Shown: piece by piece, positions 17,917 through 26,364 of the stretch | Layout: each line of letters opens with the position of its first letter | How positions within the stretch are numbered: the stretch's first letter is position 1 | Assembly: GCF_024055575.1 (NCBI RefSeq) | Contig: NZ_JAMXOE010000038.1 | Span: 1 to 35,625, forward strand | Reading direction: 5' to 3' | Source: Mucilaginibacter flavidus | GTDB taxonomy: Bacteria; Bacteroidota; Bacteroidia; Sphingobacteriales; Sphingobacteriaceae | Length of the DNA: 35,625 bases | Notes under the pieces: model-generated | What the model saw: the letters and a program-made list of their open reading frames with translations, nothing else | Databases searched by the model: none | What the model was told of the DNA's origin: nothing | Translations under genes and position numbers: made by a program

Positions 17917-18558
17917 TTATGAGTTTTTAGATGGCATCAGTTGTAGCTGCTCTAATACGCCATCAACTACCTTTGGTAAATCATCAATGTTTTTCTGAGG
18001 GTTTTTATGCACCTCGCCAACGCCAAACCCGCGCCACACTATGCGGTGGGTACGTGGGTCAATCAAATCTATAATTAAAGTGCCTTCTTTGTAGTGTTCT
18101 TTTTCTGCATAGGTTGGGCCACCGTTGTAGGCAAACGGGCCTCCGAAAGCATTATAATATGGACGGTAGTATCCGCCCCAGCCCCAACCGAAACCACCGC
18201 CAAACCCAAGGCCCCAGCCGGGATACCCCCAACCGCCATAATAACCTGGTGTGTAGTAATTGGTGCGTGCACCCCTGCCAACGGTAGTGGTGTAGCTAAC
18301 AATAAGGTCCGGATTGTTTTGGCTTAACTTAAGGCCTTTCATTACCAACGCGCCGGTTGCAGCATCCTTAATTTTCGCATCGGCCTGGTTATTTACCATT
18401 TGCTTGTCGGATTTACCGGCTGGCGGCATCCATGCAAATGTGTGATAACTGCTTAAGTTGGTTTTGTTGATAGCAGCAGTGTAATAGTTGTAACTGTTGC
18501 AGGCTGACAGCCCCGAAATCATCAAAACAGTCAGCACTAAATAGATTAATCTTTTCAT
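17917..18558 (-). CDS. DUF4136-family outer-membrane lipoprotein
   Basis: A lipoprotein of unknown function. The start at 18558 is chosen over 18600 because it places a signal peptide (MKRLIYLVLTVLMISG) directly before a lipobox LSAC, with Cys20 as the lipidated residue. The mature part (213 aa total) has the DUF4136 pattern: SSYHTFAWMPP near the N-terminus, NPDLIVSYTTTV in the middle, and GTLIIDLIDPRTHRIVWRG near the end. A Gly/Tyr/Trp-rich stretch (about residues 105-155) is inserted between the second and third blocks, a low-complexity loop common in this family. The gene is transcribed toward the small CPLD gene and stands alone. The family assignment is confident; the role is unknown. 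Confidence 0.85.
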   Translation of the reverse strand: MKRLIYLVLTVLMISGLSACNSYNYYTAAINKTNLSSYHTFAWMPPAGKSDKQMVNNQADAKIKDAATGALVMKGLKLSQNNPDLIVSYTTTVGRGARTNYYTPGYYGGWGYPGWGLGFGGGFGWGWGGYYRPYYNAFGGPFAYNGGPTYAEKEHYKEGTLIIDLIDPRTHRIVWRGFGVGEVHKNPQKNIDDLPKVVDGVLEQLQLMPSKNS

Positions 18559-18666
18559 GATTGTATCACCCTTATATTCACTTAGACAAACGATTGGCAA
18601 AAGGTTTAATTGCTAAAATTAATTATTTTTTAGTTCTAAATATCAAGCAATTTTGATGCCTTGCAA

Positions 18667-21144
18667 TTATTTCAACTGCAATGTAATTGTAGCCGACTGT
18701 AATCCTTTTGACGTAGCTATAAAAGTAACATTGCCAGCCTTATCTTTAGCCTGCACAATTGCCAGTGCCAAACCGTTAAATGCCTTGCGGTAATTTACTT
18801 TAAAGGAATCGTGACTGTTTTCGTCGCCATTATCAACGCTGGCAATAAATGCTCCGCCGTTGATTTTAAAGTTTACCAGGTTATCCGCATCGGGTACTAA
18901 ATTGCCGTCTTTATCCAATATTTTAACGGTGATGAACGATAAGTCTTTGCCATCAGCCTTAATATTTTTGCGGTCGGTAATCAGCTCAATTTTTGCAGGT
19001 TTACCGGCTGTATGAATTTCGCGGGTTAAAACTACTTTTCCATCTTTCCGCGAAACGGCTTTCAACGTGCCCGATTCATATTTTACGCGCCACATGATAT
19101 GCAGGTCATCGCCGGTTTTCTTTTTTACGCCAAGCGATTTGCCGTTAAGAAACAACTCCACCTCATCAGCGTGGTTGTAGTAAGCCCACACATCGACCAT
19201 TTTACCAGGCTGCCAGTTCCAGTGCGGGAAAATATGCAGCACGGCTTTATCAGTCCATTCTGACTGGTACATGTAGTAAACATCCTTAGGAAAACCGGCT
19301 AGATCGACAATGCCAAAGAATGAGCTGCGCGACGGCCATTTGTAGGGAGTTGGTTCGCCCAGGTAATCAAAACCTGTCCAGATAAAGAATCCTGAAAGGA
19401 AATCGTATTTTTTCATCACCTTCCAGGTAGCCTCATGGGTTGAACCCCATGCCGGGCGCACATTATCGTAAGCTGATACGGTATTGTCCGGGTTGCCATC
19501 TGTAAATGGTTTATCCCAACGCGCGGGCCAAACCCTTACGCTGTCTGAAGGCATATCATAGTGTCCCCTTGTTTCGAGGCCTGAAGTAGTTTCGGTAGCG
19601 ATGAATTTTTTGCCGGGATAACGGTCATGGAACCCTGCGTAATCAAACTCGTGGTAGTTATAACCCACCAAATCGATAGCGCCTGATTGGATGATTTTAT
19701 TATTTTTTCCGGGGTTGTCATTAGCTGTTGTAATCGGACGGGTTGTATCCAGGCTGTGTACAATACCGGCAAGTTCGGGTGCCAACCTCAGTGCGCTTGT
19801 ATCGCTTTGCTGCGGTATTTCGTTCCCAACACTCCAAATCATCACGCTGGGGTGGTTACGGTCGCGCAGTATTTGGTCCTCTAAATCGCGTTTGTGCCAT
19901 TCTTTAAAATACAGGTGGTAATCGTATTCGGCTTTTTTCCATTCCCAGCAATCAAAGGCCTCATCCATTACAATAAAGCCCATTTTGTCGCAAAGGTCAA
20001 GCAATTCGGGTGCAGGTGGGTTGTGCGAGGTGCGGATTCCGTTGCAGCCCATAGCTTTTAATATTTGCAGCTGACGCTCCAACGCGCGGGTGTTTATAGC
20101 GGCGCCCAGCGAACCTAAATCGTGGTGGTTGCAAACACCTAATATTTTCATCGGCTTGCCATTTAGTGAGAAACCTTTGTCGGCATCGAAATTAAAATAA
20201 CGGATGCCGAATTTAGTTGTGTTAACATCTGCCAAATCCTTAAAGGCATCATATCCCAGTAAATAAATTTTTGTAACGGCTTTGTATAAATATGGATTAT
20301 CTGTCGACCATAACTTTGGCGTTTTTATAGCTATGGTTTGGTTTATCGTAGCCGGTACTTCTGCCGACAAATCTATATTGCCATCCTTGCCGGTGCCGCG
20401 GTGTGTATACAAATTGCCCACCGCCAGGCCGGCAGCATCATAAATTGTAGTTTCGATGCCAACCCAATTTTGTCCTATTGATTTTGCCGCGGTAACTTTG
20501 GTTGTGATGCTAACTGTCGCGCTGCTTTTTGATACTTCGGGCGTAGTAATATAAGTGCCCCAGTGGTCTATTGCTGCTTTGTTTGTTGTAACCAGCCAAA
20601 CATTTCTGTAAATACCCGAACCCGAGTACCAGCGCGAATTTGGCTGCACCGAATTATCTACCTTAACAGCAATGGTGTTTTGCCCGCCAAAGTTTAAGTA
20701 GGGTGTAAGCTCGTACCTGAATGAGATATAGCCATTGGGCCTGAAACCTAAATGGTGGCCGTTTATCCAAACATCGCTTTTTTGATAAACGCCGTCAAAA
20801 TCGATATAAACCAGTTTGTTTTTTGAAGCTGCCGGAACAGTGAATGTTTTGCGGTACCAGCCAATGCCGCCGGGTAAAGCACCGCCTTCCGGTGTGGCCG
20901 GGTTGTCTTTACTAAATTTGCCTTCAATGCTCCAATCGTGCGGGAGGTTAAGTGAGCGCCAGCCAGCATCGTTAAGACCGCTTTTTTCGCCATCGTCAAC
21001 ATTACCTAAATGAAAATGCCAGCCTTTATCGAAATCGGCAATGGTACGGCCTTGGGCAAAGCCGCTGATACTAAGCAGCGATAAAAAAACAGCCGGGCAA
21101 AACAAGCGCGCAGCCTTTTGCAAATAGGTTCTAAAGGGTGACAT
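18667..21144 (-). CDS. Secreted GH2 beta-galactosidase-like hydrolase
   Basis: Exported glycoside hydrolase, probably acting on beta-galactosides (some GH2 members act on beta-mannosides or glucuronides). The 825-aa protein has a signal peptide (residues 1 to about 31, ending GFAQ). It then shows a jelly-roll sugar-binding domain (about 35-190, WYSGSGIYRNVWL), an immunoglobulin-like GH2 domain (195-310) and a TIM barrel (315-620). The acid/base Glu442 lies in WSVGNE and the nucleophile is probably Glu518 in FIATETTSG; RTSHNPP near 371 and MDEAFDCWE near 393 are typical GH2 motifs. The C-terminal parts are a DUF4982-like domain (about 625-710) and a bacterial Ig-like domain (about 715-825). 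No SusC/D or regulator is beside it. It is divergent from the 21240 gene across a 95-bp gap. Confidence 0.9.
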   Translation of the reverse strand: MSPFRTYLQKAARLFCPAVFLSLLSISGFAQGRTIADFDKGWHFHLGNVDDGEKSGLNDAGWRSLNLPHDWSIEGKFSKDNPATPEGGALPGGIGWYRKTFTVPAASKNKLVYIDFDGVYQKSDVWINGHHLGFRPNGYISFRYELTPYLNFGGQNTIAVKVDNSVQPNSRWYSGSGIYRNVWLVTTNKAAIDHWGTYITTPEVSKSSATVSITTKVTAAKSIGQNWVGIETTIYDAAGLAVGNLYTHRGTGKDGNIDLSAEVPATINQTIAIKTPKLWSTDNPYLYKAVTKIYLLGYDAFKDLADVNTTKFGIRYFNFDADKGFSLNGKPMKILGVCNHHDLGSLGAAINTRALERQLQILKAMGCNGIRTSHNPPAPELLDLCDKMGFIVMDEAFDCWEWKKAEYDYHLYFKEWHKRDLEDQILRDRNHPSVMIWSVGNEIPQQSDTSALRLAPELAGIVHSLDTTRPITTANDNPGKNNKIIQSGAIDLVGYNYHEFDYAGFHDRYPGKKFIATETTSGLETRGHYDMPSDSVRVWPARWDKPFTDGNPDNTVSAYDNVRPAWGSTHEATWKVMKKYDFLSGFFIWTGFDYLGEPTPYKWPSRSSFFGIVDLAGFPKDVYYMYQSEWTDKAVLHIFPHWNWQPGKMVDVWAYYNHADEVELFLNGKSLGVKKKTGDDLHIMWRVKYESGTLKAVSRKDGKVVLTREIHTAGKPAKIELITDRKNIKADGKDLSFITVKILDKDGNLVPDADNLVNFKINGGAFIASVDNGDENSHDSFKVNYRKAFNGLALAIVQAKDKAGNVTFIATSKGLQSATITLQLK

Positions 21145-21239
21145 AACTGGTAATTTAGGATTAAATGTATAATGGACACTAAATTATAAATTATTATTGA
21201 ATGAATACATTTTATATTTTAGTGTTAACATTCACTTCA

Positions 21240-21908
21240 ATGGAAAATCAAATCCATCCCAATCAACATAAATCAACCAAAGCAACTCATAAACCCGTCC
21301 AACACGTATTTGTGCTAAGGGACTGGAAAGAATACATTGGCGAATCGGGACTTATAATTTTCAGTGTTTTGCTGGCGTTGATTTTAACAGAATTCATCAA
21401 TAACCAGCATGAGAAATCGCAAACCAAAGAGTTATTAAGTAATATTAAGGACGAACTTGTAAAAAACAAGCAAAATGAAGAGGAGCAGTATGTTTATCAG
21501 CAAGGGGTATTGCGAAGGATAGATTCTGTATTGAATTCATCCGATTTGCAACAAAAAATTTTGGCAGGTAACGAGTTCAATTTTAAATACCTGGCGCCAT
21601 CCGGTGTGGTATATCACGACTTGAGTAAGGTGGCCTGGCAAGTTGGCCAAACCCACAACATTTTTCTTAAAATTGATTTTAAACTGGTTGAGCGACTAAC
21701 AGACATTTATGATAACCAGGCAAGAATTGATAAACTGGAAGATAAACTTGGCAATATATTGCTGAGTTACGAATCAAGAAGGCCTGAAAATATTCGCGAA
21801 ACCCTTATCCTTATCCGGGACAACTATCATGGCTGGGCCTTTGACCGGGCACCATCTTTAATAAAAAAATACGATGATGCCATAAAGGCAATAGATAAAG
21901 AGCTTTAG
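21240..21908 (+). CDS. DUF6090-like single-span membrane protein
   Basis: A membrane protein of unknown function, 222 aa from the preferred start at 21240. The earlier ATG at 21201 would add a short hydrophobic run with no clear purpose, but cannot be excluded. A soluble N-terminus (residues 1-35) ends in RDWKEYIGE, followed by one transmembrane helix (about 36-53, GLIIFSVLLALILTEFI). The rest is a long, charged, probably helical domain (NNQHEKSQTKELLSNIKDEL ...). The WKEY(I/L)GE-helix-NN arrangement is that of DUF6090-type proteins common in Bacteroidota. The stop codon (21906-21908) directly abuts the stop of the converging epimerase gene at 21909, so no terminator fits between them. Confidence 0.7.
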   Translation: MENQIHPNQHKSTKATHKPVQHVFVLRDWKEYIGESGLIIFSVLLALILTEFINNQHEKSQTKELLSNIKDELVKNKQNEEEQYVYQQGVLRRIDSVLNSSDLQQKILAGNEFNFKYLAPSGVVYHDLSKVAWQVGQTHNIFLKIDFKLVERLTDIYDNQARIDKLEDKLGNILLSYESRRPENIRETLILIRDNYHGWAFDRAPSLIKKYDDAIKAIDKEL

Positions 21909-22826
21909 TTATCTCAAAATATCATTTACCGCTGCTTCCGCGGTTTCAAATTCAAATTTAAACCCTGAATCAAGTAGTCGCTTTGGTAAAACCCAGCGGC
22001 TTTTTAATATAAGTTCCGTTTCGGTACCAATTACTACTGAGCCAATTTCGAGCAACCATTTAGGAGCCGGCAAGCCCAGCGGCATACCGTAAGTTTTGCG
22101 GATAATATGCATTAATTCTGCATTTTTTACGGGGATAGGAGCGGTACAGTTGACTATGCCATTTAATCCTGGATGTTCCATCAGCCATTCAGTGCTACGG
22201 GCAGCGTCATGTTCATGTACCCATGAAACGTATTGTTCGCCGTTGCCCTGCATACCGCCGATGCCCAGTTTTACGAGGTTAAGCAACCGCGGAAAAACGC
22301 TGTCAGACCGACCCAATACTATGCCCATACGCAAAGCTACTTTTCGGGTTTTAGGTGTTTCATATTTATAAAATGCAGCTTCCCATGCATTACAAACATC
22401 AACAGAAAAGCCCGTACCGATTTCGCCGGTTGCTTCATCCTGTGGGCCATCTTCGGCGTGGCGGTAAATGGTGGCTGATGACAGGTTTATCCAAAGTTTT
22501 GGCGGCTCGTATAAATCGTGAATAACCTGGCCCAGCAGTTCTGTTGGCAGTAACCTTGATGCAAATATTTCAGATTTATTTTTTTCTGTATAGCGGCAAT
22601 TCACGTTTTTACCGCAAAGGTTCACCAGCATGTCGGCATTTACCAGTTCGGCAGTCCACTTGCCGGCAGTTTTGCCGTCCCATGTAACGGTGCGGACGTT
22701 GCCATCGGTTTGCTTTTCGTGACGGCTCAGTATCACAATTTCTTCAGCCTTATCTTTATAATAACCGGCCAGCACCGTGCCGAGGTAACCATTACCACCG
22801 GCGAGGACTATTTTTTTGTATTTCAT
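21909..22826 (-). CDS. TIGR01777-family NAD-dependent epimerase
   Basis: A cytoplasmic short-chain dehydrogenase/reductase-like protein of 305 aa. It opens with the Rossmann nucleotide-binding motif GGNGYLG (residues 10-16), continues with VNLCGKNVNCRYT (about 88-100), the motif block INLSSATIYR around 130-140, and ends with a DUF1731-type tail (PAPKWLLEIGSVVIGTETEL ... SRWVLPKRLLDSGF). These are marks of the TIGR01777 (YfcH-like) family, whose substrates are not established. It lies 31 bp downstream of the DCC protein gene on the same strand and is probably co-transcribed; these two families are often neighbours. Family confidence is high; a specific reaction cannot be named. Confidence 0.9.
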   Translation of the reverse strand: MKYKKIVLAGGNGYLGTVLAGYYKDKAEEIVILSRHEKQTDGNVRTVTWDGKTAGKWTAELVNADMLVNLCGKNVNCRYTEKNKSEIFASRLLPTELLGQVIHDLYEPPKLWINLSSATIYRHAEDGPQDEATGEIGTGFSVDVCNAWEAAFYKYETPKTRKVALRMGIVLGRSDSVFPRLLNLVKLGIGGMQGNGEQYVSWVHEHDAARSTEWLMEHPGLNGIVNCTAPIPVKNAELMHIIRKTYGMPLGLPAPKWLLEIGSVVIGTETELILKSRWVLPKRLLDSGFKFEFETAEAAVNDILR

Positions 22827-22857
22827 TTTTTTAAGAGTTGATTTAGTTGGCCGTGGG

Positions 22858-23679
22858 TTATAAAAATAGAATCACACCTAATAGAATCATCCTGTATAAT
22901 GCCCAGGTTATGGTCATCGTCCAGCCGAGGTTCAATAGTTTGGTTCTGCGAATGTGTTCCAAAAACATCAGGCCGGCAATTGCTATAAAATAAAATATAA
23001 AAAACAGCGGCTGCATGTGGAACCAATGATCTAATATCAGCGGAATTAGTAACAACAAGCTGGCTGCAAAAGAGATGGTCATCATATTGCCGAGGTAGCT
23101 CCAAAAGCTGCGTTTTTGATATATCCTGACGATGATACCCTGGTAAATTATTTGCCCGCCGCAAATCATGTACTCGCGGTATGCGCCGCCTAAGGGTATT
23201 GCAGGTGCCAGCAAACGTGTGTAGCTGGTAAGTATAAGCCCGGTAAAAAACCAGGTAAACAGCAGGTAGGCTACGCGGTAATTTTTTTTAAATGTAGGCT
23301 GATAGGCAAAGCTGTCGCTACCAACCGGTGCAGGAATAATTACCCTTCGGTTGTATGATATAAAGGCATAAACCTTGCTCGTCAGCCATACAAATGGATT
23401 AAAGGCAAACAATGGCGCAAACACAGGGCAGGCGTTGGTCAGAATTTTAAAAATGCTCTTTACGCCATAGGTTACTTCGCCGTTTTCCATATTAACCAAA
23501 GCAATTTCATTAACAGCGCGTTGTTTATCAATAAGCGGACAAACGCCATCCATCCCGTTTTGATAGGCTGCCCGGCCACCGGCGCCAAGCATGCCGGTTT
23601 TTACAAATGCGTTGGTATAGGCTTTACACATGGGGCACTCGCCATCGAAGAGTATCATATGGTTTTCTAAGGTTTTCAT
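22858..23679 (-). CDS. DCC-family thiol-disulfide protein with membrane domain
   Basis: A 273-aa protein with an N-terminal DCC (DUF393) domain at about 8-120. The signature FDGECPMCKAYT holds the Cys15-x-x-Cys18 pair expected for a thiol-disulfide oxidoreductase-like fold. The C-terminal half has about five hydrophobic helices (around 135-155, 173-190, 196-215, 222-240 and 250-272), so it is a membrane-anchored version. It heads a two-gene unit with the TIGR01777 epimerase (31-bp gap). Most single-domain DCC proteins are about 130 residues, so the membrane half is the unusual part. Redox function is inferred from the motif; no partner is known. Confidence 0.85.
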   Translation of the reverse strand: MKTLENHMILFDGECPMCKAYTNAFVKTGMLGAGGRAAYQNGMDGVCPLIDKQRAVNEIALVNMENGEVTYGVKSIFKILTNACPVFAPLFAFNPFVWLTSKVYAFISYNRRVIIPAPVGSDSFAYQPTFKKNYRVAYLLFTWFFTGLILTSYTRLLAPAIPLGGAYREYMICGGQIIYQGIIVRIYQKRSFWSYLGNMMTISFAASLLLLIPLILDHWFHMQPLFFIFYFIAIAGLMFLEHIRRTKLLNLGWTMTITWALYRMILLGVILFL

Positions 23680-23694
23680 AAACTAAAATTTATA

Positions 23695-23900
23695 GGATTG
23701 ATTGGATTTTAGGATTTTTCTTTTCTGGTTGTTTATCTTATCCCGCTGTCTCGTATCAATGATACAAATATAAATGTTAATTCTGAATTTTCAATAATTA
23801 TTGAAAATTAAATTCGAGAACCAACTTCTCATTTATTTTATAGACGGCTAATTGCAGGGGACAGGCATCCTAAAATCCTGCCAATCCAAAGAATCTTAGT
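23695..23900. repeat. Second long inverted-repeat intergenic element
   Basis: Bases 23695-23715 match the reverse complement of 23867-23887 at 18 of 21 positions, with a 151-nt spacer. The right arm is followed by the same 17-mer ATCCAAAGAATCTTAGT (23884-23900) found in the element at 388-548. The left flank (AACTAAAATTTATAGGATT) also resembles that element's left arm. It fills most of the gap between the DCC gene and the GH3 gene; no coding sequence was found. Confidence 0.65.
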
Positions 23901-23906
23901 CAAGAA

Positions 23907-23933
23907 AGCCCCGCAGCATTATGCTACGAGGCT
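23907..23933 (-). terminator. Terminator of the trehalase-GH3 operon
   Basis: On the minus strand AGCCTCGTAGCAT pairs with ATGCTGCGGGGCT (13 positions, two mismatches), followed by TTCTT. It lies 24 bp after the GH3 stop codon. Confidence 0.6.
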
Positions 23934-23957
23934 CTGGTCAATTATATAGTTTTTAGT

Positions 23958-26348
23958 TTATTGCTTGCCTTTCCACTCTTCCACAGGGGGTACCGGCGTA
24001 AGGGCGGTGTTGGTTTTTTCGGTAACAATATCCTTTGCCAAAGTAAATGATACTGTCTTTTCGATGTTGCGCGATGATGTGCCTACCTTAACTTTGTACT
24101 CACCTGCATCGGCTATCCAGGCAGATTTGCTGGTGTAAAACGAGGCAAGATCGCTGGCCCGTAATGTAAACACCAGGAATTGCGATTGGCCGGGGGCCAG
24201 CAAACCAGTTTTTGCAAATGCCTTTAGTTCCTGCTCCGGCTTGTCGATGTTTTTTGCAGGGGCGCTTAAATAAAGCTGCACTACTTCCTTACCCGCCACA
24301 TCGCCGGTGTTGGTAATAGTTGCTTTTACAGTAACTTTTCCTTTAAAGTCAGGGGCACTTACAGCTATATCGTTAAGCTTAAATTTGGTGTACGATAAGC
24401 CGTAACCAAATTCATAAGCCGGCTTAACTTTATAGGTATCAAAATAGCGGTAACCTACATAAACGCCTTCATCGTAAGTAACCTGCTCAGGTTTGGCTTC
24501 AGGAGTGCCGGGGAAAGTTTTTGCTGTTGGCTCGTCTTTATAATCCATTGCAAAAGTTGTAGCCAGGTGGCCCGATGGATTTACTTTACCGCTAACAACA
24601 TCGGCAATAGCGTTGCCGCCTTCAAGACCGGGCTGCCATGCCAGTAAAATGGCATCAACCTGGTCGCGCCAGCTGGCCACTTCAATAACGCCGCCTATAT
24701 TTAATACTACAACTACTTTTTTGCCCTTATCATGAAACGCCTTGCTAACGTTGGCTATCAGCGCTTTTTCGCCGAAGGTTAAGTAGTAGTCATTTTCAAG
24801 CTTGCGGTCGCGGCCTTCTCCGGCATTGCGACCTACGGTTATCACTGCTTCGTCGGCACCGTCAGCTTCTTTTAATATAAAGTCCGTAGGATCAAACTCT
24901 GGAATCGGCGGCGGCAGCATAAAAAAGTTTTGCTGTTTCGGCTGTTTGCTTTTGGCATCTGCTATGTAGTCTTTATAAGCTTTCGCCAATGATTCCTGCA
25001 CTTTGTAGCCCATATTATTAAAGCCTTCGGCTAACGATACACTGTAGGCTTTATTCACATCGCCGCTACCGGTACCACCGGCGATGGGAGCGTAAGAAGT
25101 ATTACCGAAAACAGCTACTCTTTTATTAACCGACAGCGGTAATACGCTGCCATCGTTTTTTAGCAAAACCATGCCCTGGGCAGCAGCCATGCGCGATACT
25201 TTTGCGTGACCAGCAAGATCGGGTTTGTCGCTGTATTTGTATTTGGTAAACGTAGGTGAAATAAGGACAACCTTTAATATCCGTTCCACATTGGCATCAA
25301 GTTGCTGCATGCTTAGTTGACCGCTTTTAACTGCGGCAACAATGGCGTCGCTTTGGTCGGGGTTACCGGGCATCAGCAAATCGTTACCTGCATTCATCTG
25401 CGCAACGGCATCCTGGCCGCCAAACCAATCGGTCATTACAAAACCTCGCAATCCCCATTCATTTTTAAGGACGCCGGTCAGCAAATCACGACGCTGGGAA
25501 GTGAATGTGCCGTTTAGTTTATTGTAGGATGACATCACCGTCCATGGCTGTGATGTTTTTACAGCCAGTTCAAAACCACGCAAATAAATTTCGCGCATGG
25601 CACGTTCGCTTACAATGGTGTTGATGCTGTTACGGTTCGTTTCCTGGTTATTAGCAGCGTAATGTTTTATCGATGTACCTACACCGTTGCTCTGGATGCC
25701 TTTTACTATGGCGGCTGTCATGCTGCCGGCAACCAGTGGGTCTTCGGAGTAATACTCAAAGTTACGGCCACCCAGCGGATTGCGGTGTATGTTTAATGCC
25801 GGAGCCAGTAAAATATCAATACCATATTCGCGCACCTCGTTGCCAAATGCTACGCCCACTTTCCTGACCATGGCGGTATCCCAGGTTGAAGCCAGCAGCG
25901 TACCAACAGGGAATGCGGTTGCATAATAAGTTTTGTTGTCATTCGGCCTTTTGGGCTCGATACGAACACCCGCCGGACCGTCAGATACGGTAATTGATGG
26001 AATGCCTAAACGCGCAATTGCATGCGTGCGCCCGGCAGCTCCCGGCACTTTCTCCGGAATTTCATAAGCCTCGGGATCAGACGGGGGCAGTTTAAACCCG
26101 CCGATGTCTACCGCCTTGGGCTTTTCGCCTTTAACTGGCGCAGGTACACCGGGCATTTTAAAGCCCATGCCCACAACAAGTTTCGATTTTTCCTGCAAGG
26201 TCATGGCTACTATTACCTGCTTTAGAGTGCTTTTTCCCAGTTGTGGAACCGGGGCGTGAGCCTTCGCCTTGCGCTGCGCATTTACCTTGAATGCACCGCT
26301 TAGCATTATTAGTGCAGCAACGGCAATTAATTTGAATTTTATTTTCAT
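23958..26348 (-). CDS. Secreted GH3 beta-glucosidase-like hydrolase
   Basis: Exported exo-acting glycoside hydrolase of 796 aa, most likely a beta-glucosidase (GH3 also includes beta-xylosidases). A signal peptide covers residues 1-24 (ending KVNA). The GH3 N-terminal barrel (about 40-370) has ISVSDGPAGVR-like substrate-pocket residues near 119-129, KHYAANNQETNR near 228 and the nucleophile Asp307 in VMTDW. The GH3 C-terminal domain spans about 395-640 (VVVLNIGGVIEV, WQPGLEGGNAIADV) and a fibronectin-III-like domain about 690-770. A Pro-rich insert with MPGVPAPVKGEKP (residues 65-77) sits near the N-terminus. It is the second gene of an operon, 16 bp after the trehalase gene, and is followed by a hairpin terminator. 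Pairing with trehalase suggests release of glucose. Confidence 0.92.
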   Translation of the reverse strand: MKIKFKLIAVAALIMLSGAFKVNAQRKAKAHAPVPQLGKSTLKQVIVAMTLQEKSKLVVGMGFKMPGVPAPVKGEKPKAVDIGGFKLPPSDPEAYEIPEKVPGAAGRTHAIARLGIPSITVSDGPAGVRIEPKRPNDNKTYYATAFPVGTLLASTWDTAMVRKVGVAFGNEVREYGIDILLAPALNIHRNPLGGRNFEYYSEDPLVAGSMTAAIVKGIQSNGVGTSIKHYAANNQETNRNSINTIVSERAMREIYLRGFELAVKTSQPWTVMSSYNKLNGTFTSQRRDLLTGVLKNEWGLRGFVMTDWFGGQDAVAQMNAGNDLLMPGNPDQSDAIVAAVKSGQLSMQQLDANVERILKVVLISPTFTKYKYSDKPDLAGHAKVSRMAAAQGMVLLKNDGSVLPLSVNKRVAVFGNTSYAPIAGGTGSGDVNKAYSVSLAEGFNNMGYKVQESLAKAYKDYIADAKSKQPKQQNFFMLPPPIPEFDPTDFILKEADGADEAVITVGRNAGEGRDRKLENDYYLTFGEKALIANVSKAFHDKGKKVVVVLNIGGVIEVASWRDQVDAILLAWQPGLEGGNAIADVVSGKVNPSGHLATTFAMDYKDEPTAKTFPGTPEAKPEQVTYDEGVYVGYRYFDTYKVKPAYEFGYGLSYTKFKLNDIAVSAPDFKGKVTVKATITNTGDVAGKEVVQLYLSAPAKNIDKPEQELKAFAKTGLLAPGQSQFLVFTLRASDLASFYTSKSAWIADAGEYKVKVGTSSRNIEKTVSFTLAKDIVTEKTNTALTPVPPVEEWKGKQ

Positions 26349-26364
26349 GATTTATATTTAATAA

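Noticed and set aside
22823..23164. Minus-strand open frame of 113 aa overlapping the DCC gene
   Set aside because: It lies in another frame within the DCC membrane protein and lacks any motif.
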